Shown in pieces: positions 25,422 to 33,917 of a stretch of 36,285 nucleotides of DNA. How positions within the stretch are numbered: position 1 is the first letter of the stretch; each line of letters starts with the position of its first letter. Origin of the DNA: an uncultured Odoribacter sp. (GTDB lineage Bacteria > Bacteroidota > Bacteroidia > Bacteroidales > Marinifilaceae); assembly GCA_900544025.1 (NCBI GenBank), contig UQTM01000029.1, positions 1 through 36,285 on the forward strand, given 5' to 3'. The position numbers and the translations under genes were made by a program. The notes beneath the pieces were generated by a model. The model worked only from the letters and a program-made list of their open reading frames with translations. It did no database searches and was not told the origin of the DNA.

Positions 25422-27035
25422 ATGAGTGAAACGAATGATTATATCAACGATATAGAAAACCCGGAAGAAAACGGGCAGATACAACCGGAATCCATTCCCG
25501 AACCTGTAACAGAGCAGGAGAATAACCCGCCGACCGAAGAAGAGCAAGTGGTTATAATTCAGGAAGAAATTTCCGAAACGGTGATCACGGAAGAAGTATT
25601 TGAAGCCGATTCCGAAGATTCCGAAGAAAATATCCCCACCTTGAAAGCAGGTGAATTTTCCGGCGATAAAGAAGAAGAAAAAGAAGAAATACAACAACTT
25701 CACACCAAACATCCGCGCCCTGTACCTGTAATCGACCACCGTCTGTTGGCAGGAAAATTAGCCGTATATGACTGGTTGAGCGATCTTCCTAAAACAGACT
25801 GTGCCCCGGAAATCGTAGAAGTACGATTCAAAAACACCCGGAAAGCCTTTTTTAGCAATCCTTCCCAGCTCAATCTTCAGGCAGGTGATATTGTAGCCGT
25901 CGAAGCCGCTCTCGGACACGACATCGGCGTTGTTTCCCTGTCGGGCGAACTGGTGAAAGAACAAATACGGGTAAAACGGATCGATCTGGAACGCAACCCG
26001 CTGAAAAAAGTGTATCGCAAAGCGAAACCCCACGATATTGAAAAATGGCAGCAGGCAATCGCCCTCGAACACGAAACCATGATCAAATCACGGAAAATCG
26101 CAGCCGACCTGAAACTGAACATGAAGATCGGGGATGTGGAATACCAGGGCGACAAAACCAAAGCTATATTCTATTATATAGCCGACGACCGGGTGGATTT
26201 CCGTACCCTGATCAAAGTGCTGGCGGAAACTTTCCGCATCCGTATCGAAATGAAACAGATCGGAGCACGGCAGGAAGCAGGCAGAATCGGAGGGATCGGG
26301 CCTTGTGGATTGAAATTGTGCTGCTCCACCTTTATCACTAATTTCATTTCAGTGTCCACCTCGGCAGCCCGGTATCAGGATATTTCGCTGAATCCTCAAA
26401 AGCTGGCAGGGCAATGCGGTAAACTGAAATGCTGCCTGAATTACGAAGTGGATGCCTATATCGATGCGCAAAAAGATTTTCCTTCGGCCAACATTCCGCT
26501 GAATACCGGAGAAGGTATGCTCTATCATCAAAAAACCGATATCTTCGGACGCACCATGTCTTATACCCCGGATAAGGAAGGAAAAGGTGCATTCATACAA
26601 ATTCCAGTCAAGCGAATCAAGGAAATTATCGCCATGAACCGGAAAGGGATCATCCCGCCGAGAGCCGTAGAAGAGCAGGCCGATGCTCCGGTAGATATAA
26701 AATACACCGACGGCGTAGGCGAGGAAAGCCTGAACCGTTTCGACGAGAAAAAACAAAAACGCCACCATTCCAGAAACCGGAACAACCGGGAAAAAGGGAA
26801 TAGCCGGGAAAATAATAATCGGGAAAACGGTAACAATAATGCCCCCCGGAACGAAAAAAACGAAAGGGAAGGAAAAGAAACAAAGAACGAAAATAACGGT
26901 GGTGGCGAACGTCCGAACAACCGGAACAACAATCGCCCTAAAAACCAACGGTATAACAACCGTCGCAACAATCAGCGCCCTGACCGCAAAGAGCAACCGA
27001 AAAACGATCAGCGTTCAGAATCTAAAAGTGAATAA
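25422..27035 (+). CDS. RicT/PSP1-domain iron-sulfur protein with long charged tails
   Basis: Homologue of Bacillus RicT (YaaT), a PSP1-domain protein that in Bacillus joins the Y-complex guiding RNase Y maturation of mRNAs. The core (about residues 100-400) has VEVRFKNTRKAFF, GDIVAVEA, GARQEAGRIGGIGPCGLKLC and GQCGKLKCCLNYE. Cluster-type cysteines are C295, C300, C301, C332, C337 and C338. The 537-residue length exceeds the 275 or so of RicT because of an acidic Glu-rich N-terminal tail (about 1-85) and a low-complexity Asn/Arg/Lys/Glu tail (about 430-537). Both tails should be disordered. It follows holB by 87 bp and precedes a rhomboid gene by 2 bp, implying translational coupling. The partner proteins in this phylum are unknown. 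Confidence 0.88.
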   Translation: MSETNDYINDIENPEENGQIQPESIPEPVTEQENNPPTEEEQVVIIQEEISETVITEEVFEADSEDSEENIPTLKAGEFSGDKEEEKEEIQQLHTKHPRPVPVIDHRLLAGKLAVYDWLSDLPKTDCAPEIVEVRFKNTRKAFFSNPSQLNLQAGDIVAVEAALGHDIGVVSLSGELVKEQIRVKRIDLERNPLKKVYRKAKPHDIEKWQQAIALEHETMIKSRKIAADLKLNMKIGDVEYQGDKTKAIFYYIADDRVDFRTLIKVLAETFRIRIEMKQIGARQEAGRIGGIGPCGLKLCCSTFITNFISVSTSAARYQDISLNPQKLAGQCGKLKCCLNYEVDAYIDAQKDFPSANIPLNTGEGMLYHQKTDIFGRTMSYTPDKEGKGAFIQIPVKRIKEIIAMNRKGIIPPRAVEEQADAPVDIKYTDGVGEESLNRFDEKKQKRHHSRNRNNREKGNSRENNNRENGNNNAPRNEKNEREGKETKNENNGGGERPNNRNNNRPKNQRYNNRRNNQRPDRKEQPKNDQRSESKSE

Positions 27036-27037
27036 AA

Positions 27038-27859
27038 ATGCAGAATTACCGACCTTTTGCCGGCATAACACCTGCCGTTAAAATGCTAATTATTATAAAC
27101 GTGGTCATGTATTTCCTGGCCATGTTTATCGATAAACGCTGGGGATTCGACACAGCGAATATATTAGGACTACATTTACCGCAATCCGTCTATTGGAAAC
27201 CATGGCAATATGTAACGCACATGTTTATGCACGGCAGCATTAGCCATTTGTTTTTCAACATGTTCGCTCTTTTCATGTTCGGACGTATTCTGGAATCGGT
27301 ATGGGGTTCGAATCGTTTTCTGGTTTATTACTTTGTCTGCGGCTTGGGAGCAGCAGCACTCAACAGCGCAGTGGGCTGGTTCGAAATCAACAACCTGCAA
27401 AACCAGCTCGAAGCTTTCCGGAATACCCCGGAACCGGGTTTACTGGCCGATTTCATCAGAAGCCAATTAGGACAGCAAACCGCGGGCTGGGTATGGGAAC
27501 TGGTAGATGCCTGGACGAATAACCCCGATTCCACCCAGTACGTTCAGGAAGGGGAAAAGGTGTTCCGGCAAATTATCGAACTAAAAACCAATATACCGAC
27601 GATCGGAGCTTCGGGAGCCGTGTTCGGCATCTTGCTGGCGTTCGGAATGCTGTTCCCCAATACGGAACTATACCTCATGTTTATTCCCGTACCGATCAAG
27701 GCTAAATATTTTGTCATCGGTTACGGCCTTTTGGAATTTTTCCTGGGTATCCAAAACAGTGTCGGCGACAATGTGGCACACTTTGCACACCTGGGAGGCA
27801 TGTTGTTCGGTTTCGTCCTTATAAAATACTGGAATCGTAAAAAGAAAACCTTTTATTAA
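27038..27859 (+). CDS. rhomboid intramembrane serine protease with a large loop before the catalytic serine
   Basis: Six-segment rhomboid of 273 residues in the inner membrane. TM2 carries HGSISHLFFN (H70 and N74, oxyanion side), the catalytic serine is S192 in GASGAVFG, and the catalytic histidine is H251 in AHFAHLGGM. Unusually, about 70 residues (115-186), rich in polar and charged residues, separate TM3 from the serine-bearing TM4. In E. coli GlpG this loop is short and faces the periplasm beside the active site. Its ATG lies 2 bp after the ricT stop, and a second rhomboid follows 24 bp later. All catalytic residues are present, so the enzyme should be active. The substrate is unknown. 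Confidence 0.93.
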   Translation: MQNYRPFAGITPAVKMLIIINVVMYFLAMFIDKRWGFDTANILGLHLPQSVYWKPWQYVTHMFMHGSISHLFFNMFALFMFGRILESVWGSNRFLVYYFVCGLGAAALNSAVGWFEINNLQNQLEAFRNTPEPGLLADFIRSQLGQQTAGWVWELVDAWTNNPDSTQYVQEGEKVFRQIIELKTNIPTIGASGAVFGILLAFGMLFPNTELYLMFIPVPIKAKYFVIGYGLLEFFLGIQNSVGDNVAHFAHLGGMLFGFVLIKYWNRKKKTFY

Positions 27860-27883
27860 TTTCAGAAATAGCAGAAATCCATA

Positions 27884-28810
27884 ATGTATTACGGAGAATA
27901 TCAGGGAAACCATTCGGAAAATATCCGGAACGGCATTAAAAATTCGTTTCTGAAAGGTTCGGCCTTGTCTCGCCTGATCTATATCAATATCGGAGTATTT
28001 CTCTTATTGAAAATAGCATACGTCGTTATGGCGATAGCAGGACAGGGAGAACATTTTTATCCGGTATTGCTGGAATGGATAGGAGTTCCGGCAGATCCGG
28101 AATATTTACTCTACCGCCCGTGGACACCGGTTACCTACATGTTCACGCAATTCGAATTTCTCCACCTGTTGTTCAACATGTTATGGCTATACTGGTTCGG
28201 CAGTTTCTTTTTGAACTATTTTTCCGAACGGAAATTAACCGGAGTTTATCTGTTAGGCGGCTTATCGGGAGCAGCCTTATATATACTGGCTTATAACATA
28301 TTCCCGGCATTTTCGCTCACCCGCCTGTCCTCATGGGCAATCGGGGCTTCGGCTTCGGTAATGGCTATCGTATTCGCAGTTTGTACCTATCTTCCCCAAC
28401 ACAAGGTATATATTTTCCTGATCGGCCCTGTAAAATTGATTTATTTGGCTATTTTTACCGCATTCATCGACATCGTCAGTATCCCCACCGGAAATGCCGG
28501 AGGGCATATCGCCCATTTAGGGGGAGCTTTGTTCGGTTATCTATTCGTTCTCGGAGTAAGGAAAAACAGAGACCTCACTTATGGTTTCACTGCTTTGGGA
28601 CAGACCCTCGGGAAATTGTTTTCCAAACGCAAAAAGCTGAAAGTGAAATACAGGAAAAACGTATCGGAAATGAACGACCGGGAATACAATGAATACAAAA
28701 AACAGTACGACGACCGGATCAACCAGATATTAGACAAAATATCGCGTTCCGGTTACGAAAGCCTGACCCGGGAAGAGAAAGAAATATTATTCAAGTCGGG
28801 CAGAAATTAA
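27884..28810 (+). CDS. rhomboid family protease with C-terminal cytoplasmic domain
   Basis: Second rhomboid, 308 residues. It has H94 and N98 (FEFLHLLFNMLW), the serine in GASASVMAI (S156, where the usual GASGA is GASAS) and the histidine in GGHIAHLGGA (H211). After the last membrane segment a basic stretch (KLFSKRKKLKVKYRK) leads to a small conserved tail, QILDKISRSGYESLTREEKE, which I recognise as the DUF6576-type domain found on Bacteroidota rhomboids. The extra residue at the GxSG position may alter but not abolish activity. It starts 24 bp after the first rhomboid and is followed 41 bp later by an EEP-family gene. The two proteins are clearly distinct rather than a recent duplication. 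Confidence 0.92.
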   Translation: MYYGEYQGNHSENIRNGIKNSFLKGSALSRLIYINIGVFLLLKIAYVVMAIAGQGEHFYPVLLEWIGVPADPEYLLYRPWTPVTYMFTQFEFLHLLFNMLWLYWFGSFFLNYFSERKLTGVYLLGGLSGAALYILAYNIFPAFSLTRLSSWAIGASASVMAIVFAVCTYLPQHKVYIFLIGPVKLIYLAIFTAFIDIVSIPTGNAGGHIAHLGGALFGYLFVLGVRKNRDLTYGFTALGQTLGKLFSKRKKLKVKYRKNVSEMNDREYNEYKKQYDDRINQILDKISRSGYESLTREEKEILFKSGRN

Positions 28811-28851
28811 CAGAGGAACACTGTTAGCGTGCAAAAACAAACAGGTCTGAC

Positions 28852-29919
28852 ATGCTAAAAATATTAGACAAAGTAGTGCTGATCATAAGCATCTGCGCCA
28901 TGGCGGGTTTGCTGGGAGCCTATACTTCATCGTATATCGACCCTAACAGCTTTGTCGTGCCCTCTCTGCTGGGACTTGCCTACCCTTACCTTTTAATCGC
29001 AAACCTCTTATTGCTGCTGTATTGGATTACCCGCTGGAAAAAAACGGCAGGTTTCATTCTTGTGGTAATCTTACTGGGTTTCCCTACTTTTATGACTTAT
29101 TACGGCACAGCAAGTGTCCATGAAGAGCAAAAGAAACACGATCTTTCGTTGCTCTCTTACAACGTCCGTTATTTCGACGTTTACAATTGGTCGAAACAAA
29201 AAGACACCCGTCAAAAACTATTCGACTATCTGAATCGTTTCGAAGGAGATATCATTTGTTTACAGGAATTTTCGATAAACAGTGCCACTCTTAAAAACAG
29301 GGAAATCATCAGAAAGCTATCCACCTACCCTTATCATTACCTATACAAAGACATGGGGATATTTTCCCGGATACCGATTATCCGGCACGGAACGATCCCC
29401 TTCGATAAAAAGTACACCAGTTCCTGTATTTATATAGACATTCCGTTGGCAAACGACACAGTTCGCATTTACAGCGTACATCTGGAATCCTATCGTTTTG
29501 AAAAAGAAGAACGCCAATTCATAAAAGAAATGACCGAAGGATTAAAAAGCGACGATATCAAAGGCGGAATAAGAAGCATTGTCAGCCGTATAGTAGATGC
29601 CAATAAAAACAGGGCCAAGCAGGCGGAACAAATCCACATGCACATCCTCTCTTCGCCCTACCCGGTAGTTCTGTGCGGAGATTTTAACGACACGCCTTTA
29701 TCATACACCTACAAAACGATCAAAGGCGGCCTTTCGGATTGCTTCATCGAAAAAGGACGCGGACTGGGGAACACCTATATCGGGGAATTTCCTTCTTTCC
29801 GTATCGACTACATTTTTCACACACCCGGTATAGAAACGGTAAGTTACAACCGGGGAGAGGTCACCTTGTCAGACCATTATCCGGTGATGAGCAAGATGCG
29901 CATAAAACCCGCCCTATAA
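28852..29919 (+). CDS. endonuclease/exonuclease/phosphatase family membrane protein
   Basis: Protein of 355 residues with about three N-terminal membrane segments (to about residue 85) and a C-terminal DNase I-like EEP domain. Visible catalytic-type motifs are LLSYNVRYFDVY, IICLQEF (metal-binding Glu), IYSVHLES, VVLCGDFNDTP (Asp/Asn pair) and LSDHYPV (catalytic Asp-His). The residues for metal-dependent phosphodiester hydrolysis are all present. Membrane-anchored members of this superfamily may cut DNA, lipids or inositol phosphates, so the substrate is open. It lies behind the rhomboid pair, with 41 bp between, and before the tRNA promoter. Confidence 0.88.
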   Translation: MLKILDKVVLIISICAMAGLLGAYTSSYIDPNSFVVPSLLGLAYPYLLIANLLLLLYWITRWKKTAGFILVVILLGFPTFMTYYGTASVHEEQKKHDLSLLSYNVRYFDVYNWSKQKDTRQKLFDYLNRFEGDIICLQEFSINSATLKNREIIRKLSTYPYHYLYKDMGIFSRIPIIRHGTIPFDKKYTSSCIYIDIPLANDTVRIYSVHLESYRFEKEERQFIKEMTEGLKSDDIKGGIRSIVSRIVDANKNRAKQAEQIHMHILSSPYPVVLCGDFNDTPLSYTYKTIKGGLSDCFIEKGRGLGNTYIGEFPSFRIDYIFHTPGIETVSYNRGEVTLSDHYPVMSKMRIKPAL

Positions 29920-29951
29920 ACCGGAACACCTTTTGAAAAAAACAGCTTTTT

Positions 29952-29982
29952 TTTGCTTTTTCGATGATTTATCCTAAATTTG
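29952..29982 (+). promoter_or_regulatory. Canonical Bacteroides promoter of the tRNA-Ala gene
   Basis: TTTG at 29952-29955, a 19-bp spacer, then TAAATTTG at 29975-29982. This is a full match to the TTTG-N19-21-TAnnTTTG consensus and the best promoter in the window. The expected start would be near 29989, about 54 nt before the mature tRNA. Confidence 0.8.
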
Positions 29983-30042
29983 TGCTGTCAAAATCGTTTT
30001 CCGGTTTTCAACAAACAGGAAACGGTTGTTCCGGCACTTTCC

Positions 30043-30116
<74 letters not shown>

Positions 30117-30136
30117 CCCGAAAAACATTGACAATG

Positions 30137-30165
30137 AAAGCCTTCGAGAAATCGGAGGCTTTTTA
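30137..30165 (+). terminator. Rho-independent terminator of the tRNA-Ala gene
   Basis: AAAGCCTTCGA pairs with TCGGAGGCTTT (one G-U pair) around a GAAA tetraloop, followed by a T run. It lies 20 bp after the tRNA. Confidence 0.88.
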
Positions 30166-30571
30166 ATTTTCGTAAAATCACACCCCAATTAAGCCGATTT
30201 ACGTATAAATGTTTCATAAGAGTTTTATACGATTTATAAAAATCATGGCGGCTTCCTCGGTATATTTGTGATAAAAAACAACTTTTAAAAGGGAAAGAAA
30301 TAAAAATAAGATCACCCCGAACCGGGAACTTGCTTACGTAAATACTCTCTCTTTATAAATTTTCCGGCTTTCGCCATTCCCCCCCGGACGTCGCTATTCC
30401 GGTATGCAACAACACGTTCATTCTCAAATATCCACCCCTTAAAGTTTGTAAAGTTGATAAAGTTTAAGCCGAAAATTACCCGATTCAGGAAACTTTCCAT
30501 TAACTTTATGAACTCAAATGCTCATACAAGAGCAAGATGGTATAAGGTATCTGAAAATTAATTATCGGACG
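30166..30571. other. Gene-poor gap with small repeats
   Basis: About 400 bp between the tRNA terminator and the flippase-like gene. I see no convincing gene. A 62-codon minus-strand frame (30312-30500) has no recognisable motif or ribosome binding site. A -7-like box TAACTTTA is at 30501-30508, and a cluster of AAAGTT hexamers lies at 30441-30507. Confidence 0.5.
30441..30467 (+). repeat. Three tandem 9-bp repeats (AAAGTT core)
   Basis: AAAGTTTGT, AAAGTTGAT and AAAGTTTAA follow each other with exact 9-bp spacing. Two inverted copies of the core (AACTTT) follow at 30491-30496 and 30502-30507. The whole cluster is upstream of the flippase-like gene. Confidence 0.6.
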
Positions 30572-31651
30572 ATGGAACAGTCAGAGAAAAACCTCACCAA
30601 AAAGATCAGCCCCTATAAGATCGTTTATCCTATCATTATCGGGCTGGCCGTGGTGTCGTATATGTTGTATAAAGAGTTTGACATAAAGGCATTCGAGCAA
30701 ATCACCTTTACATGGACTTCCGTGCTCTGGCTTTTGGTGGCGATTATGTGCATGCTCGTACGTGACCTGGGGTATGTGATTCGTATTAAAGTGCTTTCCG
30801 GTAACCGTCTGAATTGGATTAAATCGATCCGTATTATTTTTCTTTGGGAATTTACTTCCGCCGTCACGCCATCGGCTATCGGAGGGACCAGCCTGGCCAT
30901 TCTTTTTGTAAACAAAGAAGGGATTAAAGTAGGACGCAGCTCCGCTATGGTTATGGCCACCTCTTTCCTGGACGAGCTCTATTTTATTATCATGTTTCCG
31001 ATCATCCTGCTTAGTGTAAGCCAGGCCGCTCTATGGAATATGCCGGGCGTAAGCGAAGGGGTTACGAAGAGCCTGATCTGGTTTGCCGTGGGCGGTTATT
31101 CCCTTAAATTGATCTATCTGCTCATTCTCAGTTATGGACTGTTTAAAAATCCGAGAGGATTGAAATATTTGCTCATGAAGCTCTTTAAATGGCGGATTCT
31201 CCGTAAATGGCGCCATAGGCCCAACGAAGCCGGTTCCGACATTATCCGCAATTCATACGAATTGCGACACATGCCTATTTCTTTTTGGCTGAAAACCTTC
31301 GGAGCGACTTTTATGTCATGGACTGCCCGCTATTGGGTGGTAAACGCTATTTTAATGGCATTTTGGGCAGGCAGCTACACCTTAGCGGAACATTTTCTTA
31401 TTTTCGCAAGACAATTGGTGATGTGGATTATGATGCTGATTAGCCCCACCCCCGGAGGCAGCGGGTTTGCAGAATTTGTCTTTAAGGAATATTTGGGAGA
31501 ATTTCTGCCGGGAGTGAGCGTCGCCATCGCAATGGCTATATTATGGAGGCTGATCAGCTATTATCCCTATCTCTTTATAGGGGCATTCATCGTACCCAAA
31601 TGGGTTCGTAAGCATTTCGGCTTCTCATCCTCGAAAAAGAACAATAATTAA
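30572..31651 (+). CDS. lysylphosphatidylglycerol synthase transmembrane/flippase-like domain protein
   Basis: Inner-membrane protein of 359 residues (from ATG 30572) with about eight hydrophobic segments, of the UPF0104/LPG_synthase_TM group. Visible family marks are WEFTSAVTPSAIGGTSLAI, the RxSSAMVMATSFLDELYF stretch and the C-terminal ISPTPGGSGFAEFVF, the PTPGGxGxxE motif seen in these proteins. Related domains flip or transfer aminoacyl or sugar lipids; this protein lacks the soluble aminoacyl transferase domain of MprF, so a flippase or unknown lipid role is likely. An earlier in-frame ATG at 30518 would add 18 residues that look unrelated to the family; the start remains uncertain. It precedes the small membrane protein and mutL. 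Confidence 0.8.
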   Translation: MEQSEKNLTKKISPYKIVYPIIIGLAVVSYMLYKEFDIKAFEQITFTWTSVLWLLVAIMCMLVRDLGYVIRIKVLSGNRLNWIKSIRIIFLWEFTSAVTPSAIGGTSLAILFVNKEGIKVGRSSAMVMATSFLDELYFIIMFPIILLSVSQAALWNMPGVSEGVTKSLIWFAVGGYSLKLIYLLILSYGLFKNPRGLKYLLMKLFKWRILRKWRHRPNEAGSDIIRNSYELRHMPISFWLKTFGATFMSWTARYWVVNAILMAFWAGSYTLAEHFLIFARQLVMWIMMLISPTPGGSGFAEFVFKEYLGEFLPGVSVAIAMAILWRLISYYPYLFIGAFIVPKWVRKHFGFSSSKKNNN

Positions 31652-31665
31652 AAACACAAATCACT

Positions 31666-31983
31666 ATGTTTCTCTTATTCAAGAAACCAGAGTATAGAAA
31701 GTTCAACTTAAAACCCCGGTATTGGGACCCGGTGAAAGAAGAACAGGAAGCCCGCAAAAGACGTATCCGGGCAGAATTAGGACTGAAAGAAGACTCCGAT
31801 CAGCATATCCCCGATATCCGGGGACAGTTCCGAAAGGAGTATGAAAAAAGAAAAGCTACCAGAGGAAATGCCAATTCGGCTTATACCATACGGCTGTTTA
31901 TGATTTTAATCCTGTTGTTTCTGGCCGCATTCTATGTATTTGTAAAGAATCCCGAAGGTATTATGAAATTTTTCGGACTTTAA
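31666..31983 (+). CDS. small conserved membrane protein upstream of mutL
   Basis: Protein of 105 residues. The N-terminal three quarters is basic and charged (KKPEYRKFNLKPRYWDPVKEE, then KRRIRAELGLKED), followed by one membrane segment (about residues 75-93, RLFMILILLFLAAFYVFV) and a short tail. Small proteins of this kind sit before mutL in many Bacteroidota, which argues that it is real. It starts 14 bp after the flippase-like gene and ends 58 bp before mutL. The basic soluble part should face the cytoplasm, so a role in binding nucleic acid or another protein at the membrane is possible, but the function is unknown. Confidence 0.82.
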   Translation: MFLLFKKPEYRKFNLKPRYWDPVKEEQEARKRRIRAELGLKEDSDQHIPDIRGQFRKEYEKRKATRGNANSAYTIRLFMILILLFLAAFYVFVKNPEGIMKFFGL

Positions 31984-32041
31984 TACGGTGGCCACTCATT
32001 CAAATAACCTTTAATTTATATCGTTCTTACGTTATCGTTTT

Positions 32042-33901
32042 ATGGATATTATCCGATTACTGCCGGATTCTGTTGCCAACCAGATCGCTGCGGGAGAAGT
32101 AGTGCAACGCCCCGCATCGGTTGTAAAAGAATTGATGGAAAACGCAATCGACGCCGGAGCTAAAAACATACAAGTCGTACTCAAAAATGTAGGAAAAGCC
32201 GTTATTCAGGTGATCGACGACGGGAAAGGCATGTCGCCGATGGATGCGCGCATGGCCTTCGAACGCCACGCCACCTCGAAAATCTCATCGGCCCAAGACC
32301 TCTTCAGTATAAACACGCTGGGATTCCGTGGAGAAGCCCTGCCTTCTATCGCCTCCGTGGCAGAGGTAGAGCTGAAAACACGCCGCGCAGAGGACGAGCT
32401 GGGCTCTTGTATCTTTATCGCAGCCTCGGAACTCAAAAAACAGGAAGCAATAAACACTCCGGCAGGAACGAATATTTCCGTAAAGAATTTGTTCTATAAT
32501 ATTCCGGCAAGACGGAAATTCCTGAAATCGGATACCACCGAACTGCGAAATGTAATCAATGAATTTCTCCGGGTAGCGCTGACAAACCCGGACATCGGTT
32601 TTTCGCTGAGCAATAACGGCAACGAGCTGTACAACCTTCCGGTCTCCGGATTGCGCCAACGGATCGTGAACGTCTTCGGCAAGGGGATGAATGCCAAACT
32701 GATCAATATAGACTGTGAAACCGGATTGGTCAAAATCAAAGGATTTATCTGTCATCCGCAACATGCGAAAAAAACGTATGGAGAACAGTATTTCTTTGTG
32801 AACAACCGTTTTATGAAACACAGTTTTTTTCATAAAGCGATCATGGAAGCCTATTCCGGCCTGATCGGTGCAGATGCAGTCCCTTCGTATTTCATCTATT
32901 TTTCAGTCGATCCGTCCCTGATCGATATTAATATTCATCCGACCAAAACAGAAATTAAATTTCAGGACGAAACCGATTTTTTCCAAATACTGATGGCCAG
33001 CACCAAAGAGGCTTTGGGAAAATTCAACATCACTCCGCCACTGGATTTCGACACGGAAGGAAGCATCGATTACACTCCTCCGCCTCCTGTTCCCGAAACG
33101 ACGTATGTGCCACGGGTCAATTATAATCCCAATTATAATCCCTTCAACTATAATAACGGCAAAATCGGTAAAGAGGATTCGGATTTCGAACGGCAAAGCA
33201 ACCCTTCAGCACCCACTCACCGCACGGAAAAAGTACCGGCCAACTGGGATATTCTGTTCGACGGGTTGAAAGAAAAAGAAGAAACCCTACAAACCGAAAT
33301 CCCGGAAATGTCTGAGGGAGTAGCCCCTTTACAACCCGCCACGGCTTGCCATTTCCAGCTAAAGGGACGCTACATCGTTACCCCCGTACAAAGCGGATTA
33401 ATGCTGATCGATCAGAAAAGGGCGCACGAAAGGATTCTTTTCGAAAAATATTGCAATTCGTTGCTCACCCAAAAAGTAACCGGACAGAAAAGCCTTTTCC
33501 CCGAGCCTCTGGAACTTTCGGCAGCCGATTTTGCTTTGGTACAGGAACTGAACAGCGATCTGGAATATTTGGGATTCGAATTAAGCGTATTCGGTAAAAA
33601 TTGCTTTGCCATTTATGCCACTCCCCCCGACCTGTCTTATTCCCATGCGAAAGAAGTGCTCATTCAGCTGATAGAGCATTACAAAAACACCGAAGGCAGC
33701 ATACGCGAAAAGATGAAAGAACGGGTAGCATTGGCTCTGGCAAAGGCTTCGGCTATCGATTATAATACGGTATTGAATTGCGATGAAATGAGGGAAATGA
33801 CCGATAATTTATTCGCTTGCAAGCATCACAATTTCACCGCCGACGGAAAAACCATCATCCATATCCTGAATTACGAGGATGTGAATAGCTGGTTCAAATA
33901 A
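32042..33901 (+). CDS. mutL: DNA mismatch repair protein MutL
   Basis: Mismatch-repair ATPase of 619 residues linking MutS to strand excision. The GHKL ATPase domain is intact: ENAIDAGA (motif I), DDGKGM (motif II), FRGEALPSIASVA (motif III) and NLFYNIPARRKFLKS. A variable, Pro/Asn-rich linker (about residues 340-430) joins it to the C-terminal dimerisation domain. In that domain the usual endonuclease motif DQHAxxExxxxE reads DQKRAHERILFE (from D457), with Lys and Arg replacing the His and Ala. The later CPHGRP motif appears as TADGKT. Nicking activity is therefore in doubt. The start ATG gives MDIIRLLPDSVANQIAAGEVVQRPAS, the standard N-terminus. GldA-like ABC gene follows 16 bp later. Confidence 0.96.
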   Translation: MDIIRLLPDSVANQIAAGEVVQRPASVVKELMENAIDAGAKNIQVVLKNVGKAVIQVIDDGKGMSPMDARMAFERHATSKISSAQDLFSINTLGFRGEALPSIASVAEVELKTRRAEDELGSCIFIAASELKKQEAINTPAGTNISVKNLFYNIPARRKFLKSDTTELRNVINEFLRVALTNPDIGFSLSNNGNELYNLPVSGLRQRIVNVFGKGMNAKLINIDCETGLVKIKGFICHPQHAKKTYGEQYFFVNNRFMKHSFFHKAIMEAYSGLIGADAVPSYFIYFSVDPSLIDINIHPTKTEIKFQDETDFFQILMASTKEALGKFNITPPLDFDTEGSIDYTPPPPVPETTYVPRVNYNPNYNPFNYNNGKIGKEDSDFERQSNPSAPTHRTEKVPANWDILFDGLKEKEETLQTEIPEMSEGVAPLQPATACHFQLKGRYIVTPVQSGLMLIDQKRAHERILFEKYCNSLLTQKVTGQKSLFPEPLELSAADFALVQELNSDLEYLGFELSVFGKNCFAIYATPPDLSYSHAKEVLIQLIEHYKNTEGSIREKMKERVALALAKASAIDYNTVLNCDEMREMTDNLFACKHHNFTADGKTIIHILNYEDVNSWFK

Positions 33902-33917
33902 CTAAAGCCCGTATTTT

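Noticed and set aside
30312..30500. Minus-strand 62-codon frame in the gap after the tRNA
   Set aside because: No family resemblance, no ribosome binding site and low-complexity AT-rich surroundings. Kept only as part of the described gap.
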